Part shown: positions 15,622 through 23,985 of the stretch, piece after piece
Position numbering within the stretch: the first letter of the stretch is position 1
Layout of the letters: the number at the start of each line of letters is the position of its first letter
Assembly: GCA_965229785.1 (NCBI GenBank)
Contig: CBDDJS010000001.1
Span: 744,001-808,000 of the forward strand
From: JAWPMT01 sp965229785
GTDB lineage: Bacteria; Bacteroidota; Bacteroidia; Cytophagales; Cyclobacteriaceae
Length of the DNA stretch: 64,000 bases
Direction of reading: 5' to 3'
Translations under genes and position numbers: made by a program
Notes under the pieces: model-generated
Seen by the model: only the letters and a program-made list of their open reading frames with translations
What the model was told of the DNA's origin: nothing
Database searches by the model: none

Positions 15622-17028
15622 ATGGGCAAGATTAAGTTGCGAGGCAAAGACCTCCGACAAATAGACTATACTGATAACAAGGCCATTAGCCTGGCCATTG
15701 CGATCACTTCAAAATATTTTAAACATGCTTCCAAAGAGGAGCAAATGAACTTATTGCAGGATGTAAAAGCGAATTACGATAATTATGTAGACGATTCAAT
15801 TCTGGGCCCGTTGGCCATGGAGTTTCAACCGAAAACCGAGTTGAAGGACAAAGAAGAGATCTCCTTACTTCGAGAAAGTGGTGATTTTCAGGTATTTGGA
15901 AGGAAACACATTTCGAGCAATGCCTATCAACAGATGGAATTGGCCATGAGACTTCCTATCGCCAGGAAAGGTGCCATGATGCCGGATGCACATCAGGGAT
16001 ATGGATTACCGATAGGAGGTGTGCTTGCCACCGAAAATGCCGTGATCCCTTATGGCGTCGGGTTAGATATCGGCTGCCGAATGAGCCTGAGTGTCTTTGA
16101 TTTGGATGCCAGGTACATGAACAAGCATGCTTATCAGTTCAAAATGGCACTTAAAGAACGTACCTGTTTTGGTTCCGGTGGAGAACTCAATCTCAGACAG
16201 GAGCATGAAGTGCTGGACCAGCAGGCCTTTCAATTAACACCTCTATTGAGGCAGCTACACGGAAAGGCCGCCAGGCAATTAGGTACTTCAGGCTCAGGGA
16301 ACCATTTTGTCGAGTTTGGGATCGTTAAATTGGGTCATAGCAATGATTTTGGCCTTTCTGCGGGTGAATACATTGGTTTACTTTCTCATTCAGGTTCACG
16401 TGGACTCGGTGCCACCATTGCCAGACATTACATGGACATTGCCATGGAACAATGTCTATTACCGAAACAAGCCCATCATTTGGCCTGGTTGGACTTAAAC
16501 TCAGAAGCCGGACAAGAATATTGGATGGCCATGAACCTGGCGGGAGATTACGCTAAAGCCTGTCATGATCAGATCCATTATCACTTGAGTAAGTACCTGG
16601 GGATTAAACCCATGGCTCGAGTTGAGAATCACCACAATTTTGCGTGGAAAGAAGTTCTGGAGGATGGTAAGGAGTTGATCGTGCACCGTAAAGGGGCTAC
16701 TCCGGCCGCTGAAGGTGAACTTGGGATCATCCCGGGTTCGATGGCTGCTCCGGGTTTTATCGTGAAAGGAAAAGGTAATAATGGATCGTTGAAAAGTGCA
16801 GCGCATGGCGCAGGACGAAAAATGTCCAGAAAAGCCGCCCGTGAATCAATTTCAGGAAGTGAAATGAAAAAGATCCTGAGTAGAAATGGTGTCACCTTGA
16901 TTGGAGGCGGTACGGATGAAGCTCCGTTGGCTTATAAAGACATTGAGCAAGTCATGCGATATCAAACTGATCTGGTAGATGTTGTCGGGACTTTCTTTCC
17001 TAGAATTGTGAGAATGGATAAAGCGTAG
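15622..17028 (+). CDS. rtcB: RNA ligase RtcB (PrfH-linked, RtcB2-type)
   Basis: 468 residues. RtcB ligates RNA ends carrying a 2',3'-cyclic phosphate or 3'-phosphate to a 5'-OH, using GTP and Mn2+. The metal and guanylylation residues are all visible: Cys152 in GLDIGCRMS, the SGSGNHFVEF motif, LSHSGSRGLGA, VENHHNFAW, HRKGATPA, and the guanylylated His395 in AAHGAGRKMSR. Three bases after its stop the prfH gene begins, so the two are co-translated. Published work on PrfH-linked RtcB proteins ties them to re-ligation of 16S rRNA cut in the decoding centre by ribotoxins, and this copy fits that type by its neighbour. The ATG at 15622 starts the conserved N terminus (MGKIKLRGKDL). A second, more distant RtcB lies at 27071. 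Confidence 0.95.
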   Translation: MGKIKLRGKDLRQIDYTDNKAISLAIAITSKYFKHASKEEQMNLLQDVKANYDNYVDDSILGPLAMEFQPKTELKDKEEISLLRESGDFQVFGRKHISSNAYQQMELAMRLPIARKGAMMPDAHQGYGLPIGGVLATENAVIPYGVGLDIGCRMSLSVFDLDARYMNKHAYQFKMALKERTCFGSGGELNLRQEHEVLDQQAFQLTPLLRQLHGKAARQLGTSGSGNHFVEFGIVKLGHSNDFGLSAGEYIGLLSHSGSRGLGATIARHYMDIAMEQCLLPKQAHHLAWLDLNSEAGQEYWMAMNLAGDYAKACHDQIHYHLSKYLGIKPMARVENHHNFAWKEVLEDGKELIVHRKGATPAAEGELGIIPGSMAAPGFIVKGKGNNGSLKSAAHGAGRKMSRKAARESISGSEMKKILSRNGVTLIGGGTDEAPLAYKDIEQVMRYQTDLVDVVGTFFPRIVRMDKA

Positions 17029-17031
17029 AGG

Positions 17032-17670
17032 ATGAAAATCAAATCAAAATTCATTCAGATATCCGCTGGTCGAGGACCAGCCGAATGTGCGTGGGTGGTA
17101 GCTCAAGTTCTCAAAGCTTTCATGACCTGGACCAAACAAGCTGGTTTCATGGTAGAAGTGATCAGTAGAAGTACAGGCCCGGAAGCCGGTACCCTGAATT
17201 CTTGTCTCGTGAAGGTTTCAGGGATGGGGATAACCGAAGTTCTTACCGCCTGGGAAGGGACTATCCAATGGATAGGCAAAAGCCCTTATCGGAAGTTTCA
17301 CAAAAGAAAGAACTGGTTTGTAGGGGTTTCAATTTTCGAAAAGACCGACCAGATAGCTTTTAATGAAAACGATCTGGTTTTTAGCACGTTCCGGGCTTCT
17401 GGGCCTGGAGGACAGCATCGGAATAAAGTAGAAACAGCCGTAAGAGTTGTGCATAAGCCAACGAATATTTCTGTCACCGCTAGTGACTCAAAATCGCAGA
17501 TGCAAAATAAGAAAGCCGCTCTTGCAAAAATGAAGCTGGCGATGGAACAGCATCAAATTGAGTTGCTGCAAGCGAGAGTAGATGAGCAATGGCGAGAGCA
17601 TCTTTCGCTACAACGAGGGAATCCGGTAAAGGTGTTTGAGGGAAGAAGCTTTAAAGAAAGAGCAGTATGA
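17032..17670 (+). CDS. prfH: Peptide chain release factor homologue PrfH
   Basis: 212 residues. The N terminus IQISAGRGPAECAWVVA and the GTVQWIGKSPYRKFHKRKNWFVGV block are specific to PrfH, and the catalytic GGQ lies at residues 126-128 (SGPGGQHRNKVETAVR). It lacks the RF1/RF2 codon-recognition domain. Published work proposes that PrfH recognises ribosomes stalled by a cut in the 16S decoding centre, hydrolyses the peptidyl-tRNA, and thereby frees the subunit for ligation by its RtcB partner. It starts three bases after rtcB and overlaps the next gene by four bases (ATGA), which makes a tight three-gene unit. Confidence 0.95.
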   Translation: MKIKSKFIQISAGRGPAECAWVVAQVLKAFMTWTKQAGFMVEVISRSTGPEAGTLNSCLVKVSGMGITEVLTAWEGTIQWIGKSPYRKFHKRKNWFVGVSIFEKTDQIAFNENDLVFSTFRASGPGGQHRNKVETAVRVVHKPTNISVTASDSKSQMQNKKAALAKMKLAMEQHQIELLQARVDEQWREHLSLQRGNPVKVFEGRSFKERAV

Positions 17671-18359
17671 AGCCCCCGAACATCAAAGAACAACGGTTGA
17701 CACAAGTAAGAAATGCCGAGAAGGAATGGCGTAAATTATATATAGCAAAGCGCAATCAGGCCTTGATTCCTTTGGACAAACCCATCAGATATGGATGGTA
17801 TCGGCATTTTGTGTTGCGACATGATATCGCCAGGAGAAAAGATGCTGCGGTATTTCAGGAAATACTGGATGCATGCGGAAGCTCTGAATGGGGACGTACC
17901 AAGCAGGAGATAGATGACCATCTGGAAAGAACCTCATGGTGCAGCGATTATTGGCAATGGCCGGGCTTTCGACGGATTGGCAAACGGGCCTATCGACGGC
18001 TATCTGTTCAGGCCAAAAAATACTTTGTTCAGTATGAACTGCGTTGGAATCCTTGGCAAGGTAGTGTAAGAAAATACTACTGTCATGTGCCAGCGCATTT
18101 CTTCGTGCCTGTTTATTGTAAAGCTTACGTGACGCACCTCCAATCAGTAGATAGTGAATTAGATAGCAAGATTGCCAGACTTGAAAATCAATTGCTGGCG
18201 GATCATCTATATCCTGTGTCCAGAAAAGGTAAATCTGATTGGCCCAATAAATGGATGCGGAAATGGGAAATAAGAAATGGCAGACGCAGAACTAAAATGG
18301 CCTTACAACAATTCGATGAAGCAAAGTATGAACAAATGACTTACAAAAGCCTGGTTTAA
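17667..18359 (+). CDS. Unknown basic protein, third gene of the rtcB-prfH operon
   Basis: I do not recognise this family. The 230-residue protein is strongly basic and rich in Trp, Tyr and Arg, with no signal peptide or TM segment, so it is cytosolic. Conspicuous stretches are RYGWYRHFVLRHDIARRKD (residues 41-59), a Trp-Cys-rich SWCSDYWQWPGFRRIGKRAYRRL, and KYYCHVPAHFFVPVYCKAY with spaced Cys-His-His-Cys that could bind a metal. The composition suggests RNA or ribosome binding. Its ATG overlaps the prfH stop (ATGA), so it is translated with prfH, and a terminator overlaps its own stop, closing the operon here. The likely role is as a partner in rescue or repair of damaged ribosomes; that is inference from context only. 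Confidence 0.75.
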   Translation: MKPPNIKEQRLTQVRNAEKEWRKLYIAKRNQALIPLDKPIRYGWYRHFVLRHDIARRKDAAVFQEILDACGSSEWGRTKQEIDDHLERTSWCSDYWQWPGFRRIGKRAYRRLSVQAKKYFVQYELRWNPWQGSVRKYYCHVPAHFFVPVYCKAYVTHLQSVDSELDSKIARLENQLLADHLYPVSRKGKSDWPNKWMRKWEIRNGRRRTKMALQQFDEAKYEQMTYKSLV

Positions 18360-18374
18360 GGAAATCAGGCTTTT
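18345..18374 (+). terminator. Terminator closing the rtcB-prfH operon
   Basis: AAAAGCCTG (18345-18353) pairs perfectly with CAGGCTTTT (18366-18374). It overlaps the last codons of the third gene and separates it from the kinase-like gene 17 bases further on. The T run is only the four bases of the arm. Confidence 0.65.
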
Positions 18375-18390
18375 CCGTTATAATCGCAAC

Positions 18391-19368
18391 ATGAATGATT
18401 TGGAGAAGGAAATCATCAATATAACTGGAGCAAATTCCATTATTGGAGAGCAATCCGTACAAACACTTTGGAGTGGCTATGGTCAGATCAGGCGGTATGA
18501 ATTATCGGGTTGTAAATACGCAAGTGTAATCGTTAAGCATGTTCATTGGCCTAATATGGTCAATCACCCAAGAGGCTGGAATACTTCATTATCTCATGAA
18601 CGGAAGCTCAAGTCTTATCAGGTAGAAAAGCAATGGTACGAAAGCCATGCGCGACGAACGAACGACAAATGTAGAATTCCTCGATTGATTCATTCAAAAG
18701 CCATTGATTCAGGAATTCTTTTGATATTGGAGGATCTCGATTTTAGTGGATTTGATCATCGCTATGATCCGGCTACAGTAAACCTGACGCAAGCCAGAAA
18801 AGTGCTTGAATGGCTGGCACACTTTCATGCAATGTTCATGGGAGAATTCCCGAAAGGGCTATGGGAAGTGGGGACTTATTGGCATTTGGATACCCGTCCT
18901 GACGAGTGGAAGAAAATGCAAAATGTTGTTTTGAAAAGAAATGCCGAAGCCATTGACACCCATCTAAGTTCGGCGAAATTCCAAACATTTGTGCATGGTG
19001 ATGCAAAACTGGCCAACTTCTGTTTTGGTAATAATGATGAAGTGGCGGCGGTGGATTTTCAATATGTTGGTAAGGGTTGTGGTATGAAAGATGTGGCTTA
19101 TTTCCTAAGCAGTTGTTTTGACGAGGAGGAATGTGAGCGATATGAAAGCGTGCTGATTGATCATTATTTCCTTACATTGAAATCGGCATTGGGACCGAAG
19201 TTCGATTTTGAGGAATTGCGTCAGGAATGGGCTGAGTTGTACGCTTTTGCCTGGGCTGATTTTTATCGGTTTTTAGATGGTTGGAGCCCGGGACATTGGA
19301 AAATGCATGGTTACAGTAAGCGACTTACCCAGCAGGTAATTGCCCAACTGAAAGAGGCATTTCTGTAA
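18391..19368 (+). CDS. Aminoglycoside phosphotransferase/EcKinase-like small-molecule kinase
   Basis: 325 residues with a protein-kinase-like fold of the APH/choline-kinase type. The catalytic loop is FVHGDAKLANFCF (Asp and Asn of the HGDxxxxN motif) and the metal-binding segment is VAAVDFQYVGKGCGMKDVAYFL (Asp of the DFG equivalent). The N-terminal part has ASVIVKHV (Lys for ATP) and a LILEDLDFSGF hinge. These features match the EcKinase/DUF1679-type branch that phosphorylates small alcohols or amino-alcohols. The substrate is unknown. It sits after a terminator, so it is probably not in the rtcB operon despite the same strand. Confidence 0.82.
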   Translation: MNDLEKEIINITGANSIIGEQSVQTLWSGYGQIRRYELSGCKYASVIVKHVHWPNMVNHPRGWNTSLSHERKLKSYQVEKQWYESHARRTNDKCRIPRLIHSKAIDSGILLILEDLDFSGFDHRYDPATVNLTQARKVLEWLAHFHAMFMGEFPKGLWEVGTYWHLDTRPDEWKKMQNVVLKRNAEAIDTHLSSAKFQTFVHGDAKLANFCFGNNDEVAAVDFQYVGKGCGMKDVAYFLSSCFDEEECERYESVLIDHYFLTLKSALGPKFDFEELRQEWAELYAFAWADFYRFLDGWSPGHWKMHGYSKRLTQQVIAQLKEAFL

Positions 19369-19408
19369 ATTTACTTTTAATGAATTCCCCCTTTTAAAAG
19401 TACAGTGG

Positions 19409-19567
19409 TCAACTTAAGTGTCCTTGCGAACAAAGTGAAGCAATCTTGCACAATTACCATGAATACTCCCGTTGAAAGATCGCTTCGGCGTTGACCGACC
19501 AGGCGGTCCGCCGGGTGGCCGGTGCCTTGTGATGACGGGCGCTTTTAATGTTTTTTGCTTAAGTTGA
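19409..19567. mobile_element. MITE-like 159-bp element
   Basis: Perfect ten-base terminal inverted repeats, TCAACTTAAG (19409-19418) and CTTAAGTTGA (19558-19567), are flanked on both sides by TGG (19406-19408 and 19568-19570), as from a three-base target duplication. The interior has no ORF and carries a second, imperfect palindrome (GAAGCAATCTT near 19437-19447 against AAGATCGCTTC near 19477-19487) plus GC-rich hairpin sequence, resembling the CATTGCGAGxxxCGAAGCAATCT dispersed repeats of Bacteroidota. It has no transposase, so movement would need one in trans. Confidence 0.5.
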
Positions 19568-19625
19568 TGGCCATGCAATCAAAAGTAGGTAAGGGGATTT
19601 TTCCCTCAATTAATCAAATGTAAAA

Positions 19626-20501
19626 ATGATCCTTGCTAAAGATCAGCTACTAGATCTCCAGAAAACAGCTTCGAAAGCAGCCACCGAGGCGGGCTTGTAT
19701 ATCCAATCCCAAATCGATCAATCTTATGCTGTTCAAGGAAAAAGCGGAGGAGATTCACTGGCTTCACAAGTTGTGACAGACGTAGACTTTAATGCACAGG
19801 AGATCATTTTGGAATACTTAAGACCGTCAGTGGATGCTTATGATTTGGGCTTATTGACTGAAGAGACCATCGATGACCAAAGCAGACGAGTAAAAGACCA
19901 TTTCTGGTGCATCGATCCTTTAGATGGGACCTTACCATTTACTGAGCGTGTCCCAGGGTATGCTGTATCAATTGCGTTGATCTCAAAAGCAGGTGATCCG
20001 ATCATAGGCGTAGTTTATATGCCAAATGAGCAAGTGTGCTACTCCGCCATTAAAGGAGGGGGAGTAAGTTTGAATGGGCGGCCTTTCAATCGCCAGTTAA
20101 TCGTGCCTGATAACCAACTTCATTGGTGCATGGATCGAAGTTTTTTGGCCACAAGCCATTGCGAGACCATGAAAGTGAAATTGCTCGCCTTCGCTAGGGA
20201 GAGGAAACTGGATTTGCAAATCCATTCGACATTCGGCGCAGTAGCCAATGCCGTTGAAGTAATGACTTCTTTAACTGGCTGTTATTTCAAATTTCCGAAG
20301 CAAAGTATAGGTGGAGGGAGCATCTGGGATTACGCAGCGACCCGCTTATTCTTTGAAGAGTTAACATTACAAGTATCCAATGCCTCAGGAAGTACCCTTC
20401 ACTTAAATGAGGCTGATACAACTTTTATGAATCATCAAGGTGTGGTTTATGCTACAGATGAGGCCTTAAAGAGGTTTTTAGTGGAATCGGGATCGCATTG
20501 A
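19626..20501 (+). CDS. Inositol monophosphatase family phosphatase (IMPase/CysQ-like)
   Basis: 291 residues. The Mg2+-dependent phosphatase motifs are in place: VVTDVDFNAQ, GLLTEETIDD (metal-binding Glu), WCIDPLDGTLPF (Asp-Pro-Leu-Asp-Gly-Thr), and SIWDYAATRLFFEE (the C-terminal WDxAA motif). Candidate substrates are inositol-1-phosphate, fructose-1,6-bisphosphate or 3'-phosphoadenosine 5'-phosphate; the sequence does not choose between them. The start ATG gives a short helix before the conserved region. It stands alone between the MITE-like element and the Tat oxidoreductase. Confidence 0.88.
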   Translation: MILAKDQLLDLQKTASKAATEAGLYIQSQIDQSYAVQGKSGGDSLASQVVTDVDFNAQEIILEYLRPSVDAYDLGLLTEETIDDQSRRVKDHFWCIDPLDGTLPFTERVPGYAVSIALISKAGDPIIGVVYMPNEQVCYSAIKGGGVSLNGRPFNRQLIVPDNQLHWCMDRSFLATSHCETMKVKLLAFARERKLDLQIHSTFGAVANAVEVMTSLTGCYFKFPKQSIGGGSIWDYAATRLFFEELTLQVSNASGSTLHLNEADTTFMNHQGVVYATDEALKRFLVESGSH

Positions 20502-20608
20502 GATCGCCGAAGTTGACTGCAATCGATGACATAACCACAGGTAAACTATTCCTTTGTCAGATTGCGGTGATCCATTAACATTATCTTCAAGAGGACCAAA
20601 GAGATCTC

Positions 20609-21736
20609 ATGATGAGCAAAATTGACCGAAGAACGTTTAATTCGAAACTACTAAAAGGAACTGGCGGAGCTGCTTTGTTGAGCAGTGTGCCTTTATGGAG
20701 TAGGGCCAAAGGACAGCCTGGTGAATCATTAGGGGTCGCCCTGGTAGGTTTGGGGAGTTATAGTACCTATCAATTGGGTCCTGCGCTGTTGGAAACACAA
20801 TATTGTCACCTGGCGGGCATTGTGACAGGAACACCCGAGAAAGAACAACAGTGGGCTGCGAAGTATAACCTTCCAGGTAGTGCTATCTATAACTACCAGA
20901 ATTTTGATGACATAGCGGACAACCAAGACATAGATATTGTTTATGTGGTACTTCCAAATTCCATGCATGCGGAATTCAGTATTAGGGCAGCCAAAGCAGG
21001 GAAACATGTGATTTGTGAGAAACCGATGGCCATGAATGTTAGAGAATGCGATGCGATCATTGATGCTTGCAACAATGCCAACGTCAAATTAGGGGTGGGT
21101 TATCGATTACATTCAGAACCATACACGCAGGAAGTAAAAAAGCTGGTGCGAGAAAAGACTTTTGGAGAAGTGAGATTTGTTTCAGCAGATGCGGGCTACT
21201 ATTCCGGAGGCAATCCCGGACAATGGCGGCTAGACCGGAAACTATCCGGTGGTGGTGCGTTGGTCAATATGGGAGTGTATGCCATTCAATCGGCGATCTA
21301 TGGGACAGGGCAGAATCCGACCTCTGTGGCTGCCCAGGAATTCAGCACGAGACCCGACTATTTCAAAAAAACGGATGAGACCATCACCGCTCAGTTTGAA
21401 TTTCCAAATGGAGCCGTTGGCAATATCACCACCTCTCACAACATGAACATCAACCGCTTGTACGCGTCTTGCGAGAAAGGATGGTTCGAATTGGAACCTG
21501 CCAATAATTATGGTCCTTTGAGCGGTCGCACCTCAAACGGGGAAATCAGTTTTCCTCACAAACGTCAACAGGCGTTACAAATGGATGATTTTGCCAAGCA
21601 CATCTTGAAAGGAACACCCAACCTGGTTCCTGGCGAAATGGGCAAACGAGACATGATCATTGTGGAAGCCATTTATCGTTCCATTCAAAAGGGAGGCAAG
21701 AAAATTCCATTAAACCTGGGTAACATGGGTTTATAG
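20609..21736 (+). CDS. Gfo/Idh/MocA family oxidoreductase, Tat-exported
   Basis: 375 residues. The N terminus has a twin-arginine signal (DRRTFNSKLLKGTGGAALLSS), so the folded, cofactor-loaded enzyme is sent to the periplasm; the ATG at 20612 is an equally possible start. The Rossmann region (VALVGLGSYS, GIVTGTPEK, DIVYVVLPNSMHAEF, CEKPMAMN) and the C-terminal GQWRLDRKLSGGGALVNMGVYAIQ block, with the family's Arg/Asp, are those of glucose-fructose oxidoreductase-like proteins. It probably uses tightly bound NADP on a sugar in the periplasm. Confidence 0.92.
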   Translation: MMSKIDRRTFNSKLLKGTGGAALLSSVPLWSRAKGQPGESLGVALVGLGSYSTYQLGPALLETQYCHLAGIVTGTPEKEQQWAAKYNLPGSAIYNYQNFDDIADNQDIDIVYVVLPNSMHAEFSIRAAKAGKHVICEKPMAMNVRECDAIIDACNNANVKLGVGYRLHSEPYTQEVKKLVREKTFGEVRFVSADAGYYSGGNPGQWRLDRKLSGGGALVNMGVYAIQSAIYGTGQNPTSVAAQEFSTRPDYFKKTDETITAQFEFPNGAVGNITTSHNMNINRLYASCEKGWFELEPANNYGPLSGRTSNGEISFPHKRQQALQMDDFAKHILKGTPNLVPGEMGKRDMIIVEAIYRSIQKGGKKIPLNLGNMGL

Positions 21737-21749
21737 GATACCAGGCGAA

Positions 21750-23108
21750 TTATTTGACTAATCTGGTTTCAGGAAATGCCGCGTGCCATCCAAACCAAAA
21801 GGCACGATGATGAGGAAGCCGATCAAGCTTTTCTCCATTGGCTGCATGAAGCGCATCTTCTCGAATTTTCCAGTGTTTCCCGTTTGCATCTACTACAGTG
21901 ATTGGATCTGCGTACTTCTTGAAGGAAAATCCTTTACTTTCGAATACCCGGTTTGCACCTGTTTTATCTGTCAGGACAACAAACTTACGACCCTCTATTT
22001 GATCGTGATAGATGGTATTTTTCTCCAGAAATTTTACTGAAATGGCCAGAGCATTTTCAGAATGCTGCGCTAATCGTACAGCCAGAATTTCATCTTTATT
22101 CTTAAGCCGACTGTCGATTTTCGGAATGGTAAACATCAGTTTATCCGTGGCAAAGTACTCTTGATAAGCTATTCCTTCACCATAATCTCTCCTGTGACCT
22201 GTTTGTAACGAGAGTACAGTAGTCTCAGGATGTCTCATTTTCCATTCTTTCCAGGTAGTAGTTACCACACTTCGCACATTGAGTTTGATGTCTGCTTCAA
22301 TTAATGGCCCTATGGATGGCTCACCCCAGAGTGTATTCCACAGCGATTGAGTGGCTTTATCATACATCAGTTTGTTAGATCGGTAAAGAAATCCACTGGT
22401 GCCCATTTCATGGTTTTTACCATCGATCTCTGTTTCATATAAGATCACGGTACCACAAAGGGTACAATACACGCCGGCAACTTTTATTCCGCCAACCACA
22501 TCTACAAACATTTCGTGCCAGGCCAGTATCCTTTTAGGATAGGCCCTAAAGTCCCCATTCACTTCGATACCAAATACCACATGATCGTCTTCCAGATAGT
22601 TGGCTTCGGAAGCGGAGATCATTTGTGGTGCTCTCAAAGGAGGAATGCCATCTTGCAATACGCCACCCCAACGTACTTCATCAAGCCGAATATTGCGAAT
22701 GATCATTCGATCCTTGAAGTATCGATAAAACTTTGGATCAATTAGCTTATACAATTCTGCTTTGAAATCAGCGTAGTAGTGCGGTACGTTTTCGGGTTTA
22801 CTCCAGATATACTGGTACCATTTGTCCAGATCAAAGCCGAATCGTTTTCCCGTATGAGTTTCCAGCGCTTCTCTCAGGGCCAGATATAGTTGAGGGTCAT
22901 CCGCAAAGTAGAAAATCTCAAGGAATAAGGGAATAAATGCATCGTTCCAGTGATCGTCGAAATATTGAATGGTCTCTAACTTGGATGCCACGGAGCCGGG
23001 TTCCAGTATGGACTTGAACAAGGCTAGTTCATCGGTAGAATCCTGACTTCTAACAGGAGCCAGAAATAAAAGAAGTCCCGGAATTATCAGCAAGTACACT
23101 TTTCGCAT
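21750..23108 (-). CDS. DUF3179 domain-containing secreted protein
   Basis: 452 residues with a signal peptide (MRKVYLLIIPGLLLFLAPVRSQ). The C-terminal two thirds is DUF3179: RAPQMISASEANYLEDDHVVFG, YPKRILAWHEMFVD, then VAGVYCTLCGTVILYE with two Cys, TSGFLYRSNKLMYDKATQSLWNTLWGEPSIGPL, and TGHRRDYGEG. The region before residue 130 is helical and less familiar. The paired Cys and the His/Asp residues suggest metal or redox chemistry, but the role of this periplasmic family is not known. It converges with the Tat oxidoreductase 13 bases away. Confidence 0.85.
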   Translation of the reverse strand: MRKVYLLIIPGLLLFLAPVRSQDSTDELALFKSILEPGSVASKLETIQYFDDHWNDAFIPLFLEIFYFADDPQLYLALREALETHTGKRFGFDLDKWYQYIWSKPENVPHYYADFKAELYKLIDPKFYRYFKDRMIIRNIRLDEVRWGGVLQDGIPPLRAPQMISASEANYLEDDHVVFGIEVNGDFRAYPKRILAWHEMFVDVVGGIKVAGVYCTLCGTVILYETEIDGKNHEMGTSGFLYRSNKLMYDKATQSLWNTLWGEPSIGPLIEADIKLNVRSVVTTTWKEWKMRHPETTVLSLQTGHRRDYGEGIAYQEYFATDKLMFTIPKIDSRLKNKDEILAVRLAQHSENALAISVKFLEKNTIYHDQIEGRKFVVLTDKTGANRVFESKGFSFKKYADPITVVDANGKHWKIREDALHAANGEKLDRLPHHRAFWFGWHAAFPETRLVK

Positions 23109-23271
23109 ATCTGTATAATTCGAAAACGAATGGATATGATTCTTTTAAAGGAGATTTAGTGCCCCAGTTGTCTCAGAGATTACGATAGTTTGTATTTTGT
23201 TGATAGTGAGAGAATTGTGATTCTTATGAGAGGGTTTTGTGATCTATTGCTATGAAATGAGGAAAGAGATG

Positions 23272-23985
23272 CTAGGTTTTTGCCAGCTTAGACAGGCGAA
23301 CTAATGCTTCTCTGGCTTCTTTTGTGTTTGATATCGGGGTATCAAACGTAAATCGAACTTTTCGCTCCTCCACAAAAACATCGAACCCGTCAGGGTCTAT
23401 CCCTACCATTCTAACAGATAGGCCTTCCGTGTTGATCTGTTTGTAATGAGAACAATATAATGCCAAATCTTGCCGATGATCCTCATTCATGTGATTGACG
23501 ATGTAAGCTTCCTCTTTTCCGTCAAAAGGATTTTGCTGACTAAAATCTTCAGTTCTTAACCAATGGATTCGCCCAAATCCTCCGATGTACCGAATGTCCC
23601 TTATCATTAACTGATAAAAGGAGAAGTCATGAGACTGATGGTATCCTCTGGATTTCGGGAAATGGCGATAATACTTCTCCGGAGTAGTTTCATCATTATC
23701 GGCAAGCTTTTCCATATTTCCGACTAAACACAACCGGCCATTTGATTGTACGTCATCACTTTCCTTCAGAATGGTAATTGAACAACGATTATCAGCGGTT
23801 ATATTTTTAGTGTGTTCTGCAATAGTTGATATGAGTAGGACAGGGGCACCGGTTCCATCTAAACAGTAAGGCACTACCGACCCGAATGGGAATCCATGCA
23901 ACTTTACGGATAAGGTAGATAACACACCAAAATGCTGACTGTTCAATAATTTCCTTGCTTCAATAATAGCGGCTTCTTTACTCAT
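23272..23985 (-). CDS. HugZ-like heme-binding protein (pyridoxamine-5'-phosphate-oxidase fold plus DUF2470)
   Basis: The ATG at 23985 gives 237 residues; a TTG 12 codons upstream is less likely. Residues 1-150 are a split-barrel flavin-reductase-like fold (ARKLLNSQHFGVLSTLS, PFGSVVPYCLDGTGAPVLLIS, AEHTKNITADNRCSITI). Residues 160-237 match DUF2470 (IVNHMNEDHRQDLALYC, MVGIDPDGFDVFVEER). The combination is typical of HugZ/HutZ-type heme oxygenases or heme carriers. The role would be iron acquisition from heme in the cytosol; the heme ligand cannot be fixed by eye. Confidence 0.85.
   Translation of the reverse strand: MSKEAAIIEARKLLNSQHFGVLSTLSVKLHGFPFGSVVPYCLDGTGAPVLLISTIAEHTKNITADNRCSITILKESDDVQSNGRLCLVGNMEKLADNDETTPEKYYRHFPKSRGYHQSHDFSFYQLMIRDIRYIGGFGRIHWLRTEDFSQQNPFDGKEEAYIVNHMNEDHRQDLALYCSHYKQINTEGLSVRMVGIDPDGFDVFVEERKVRFTFDTPISNTKEAREALVRLSKLAKT

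Noticed and set aside
11936..18359. rsgA as part of the rtcB-prfH repair system
   Set aside because: Both concern the 30S decoding centre, but rsgA is near-universal, is followed by a hairpin, and an opposite-strand operon lies between them.
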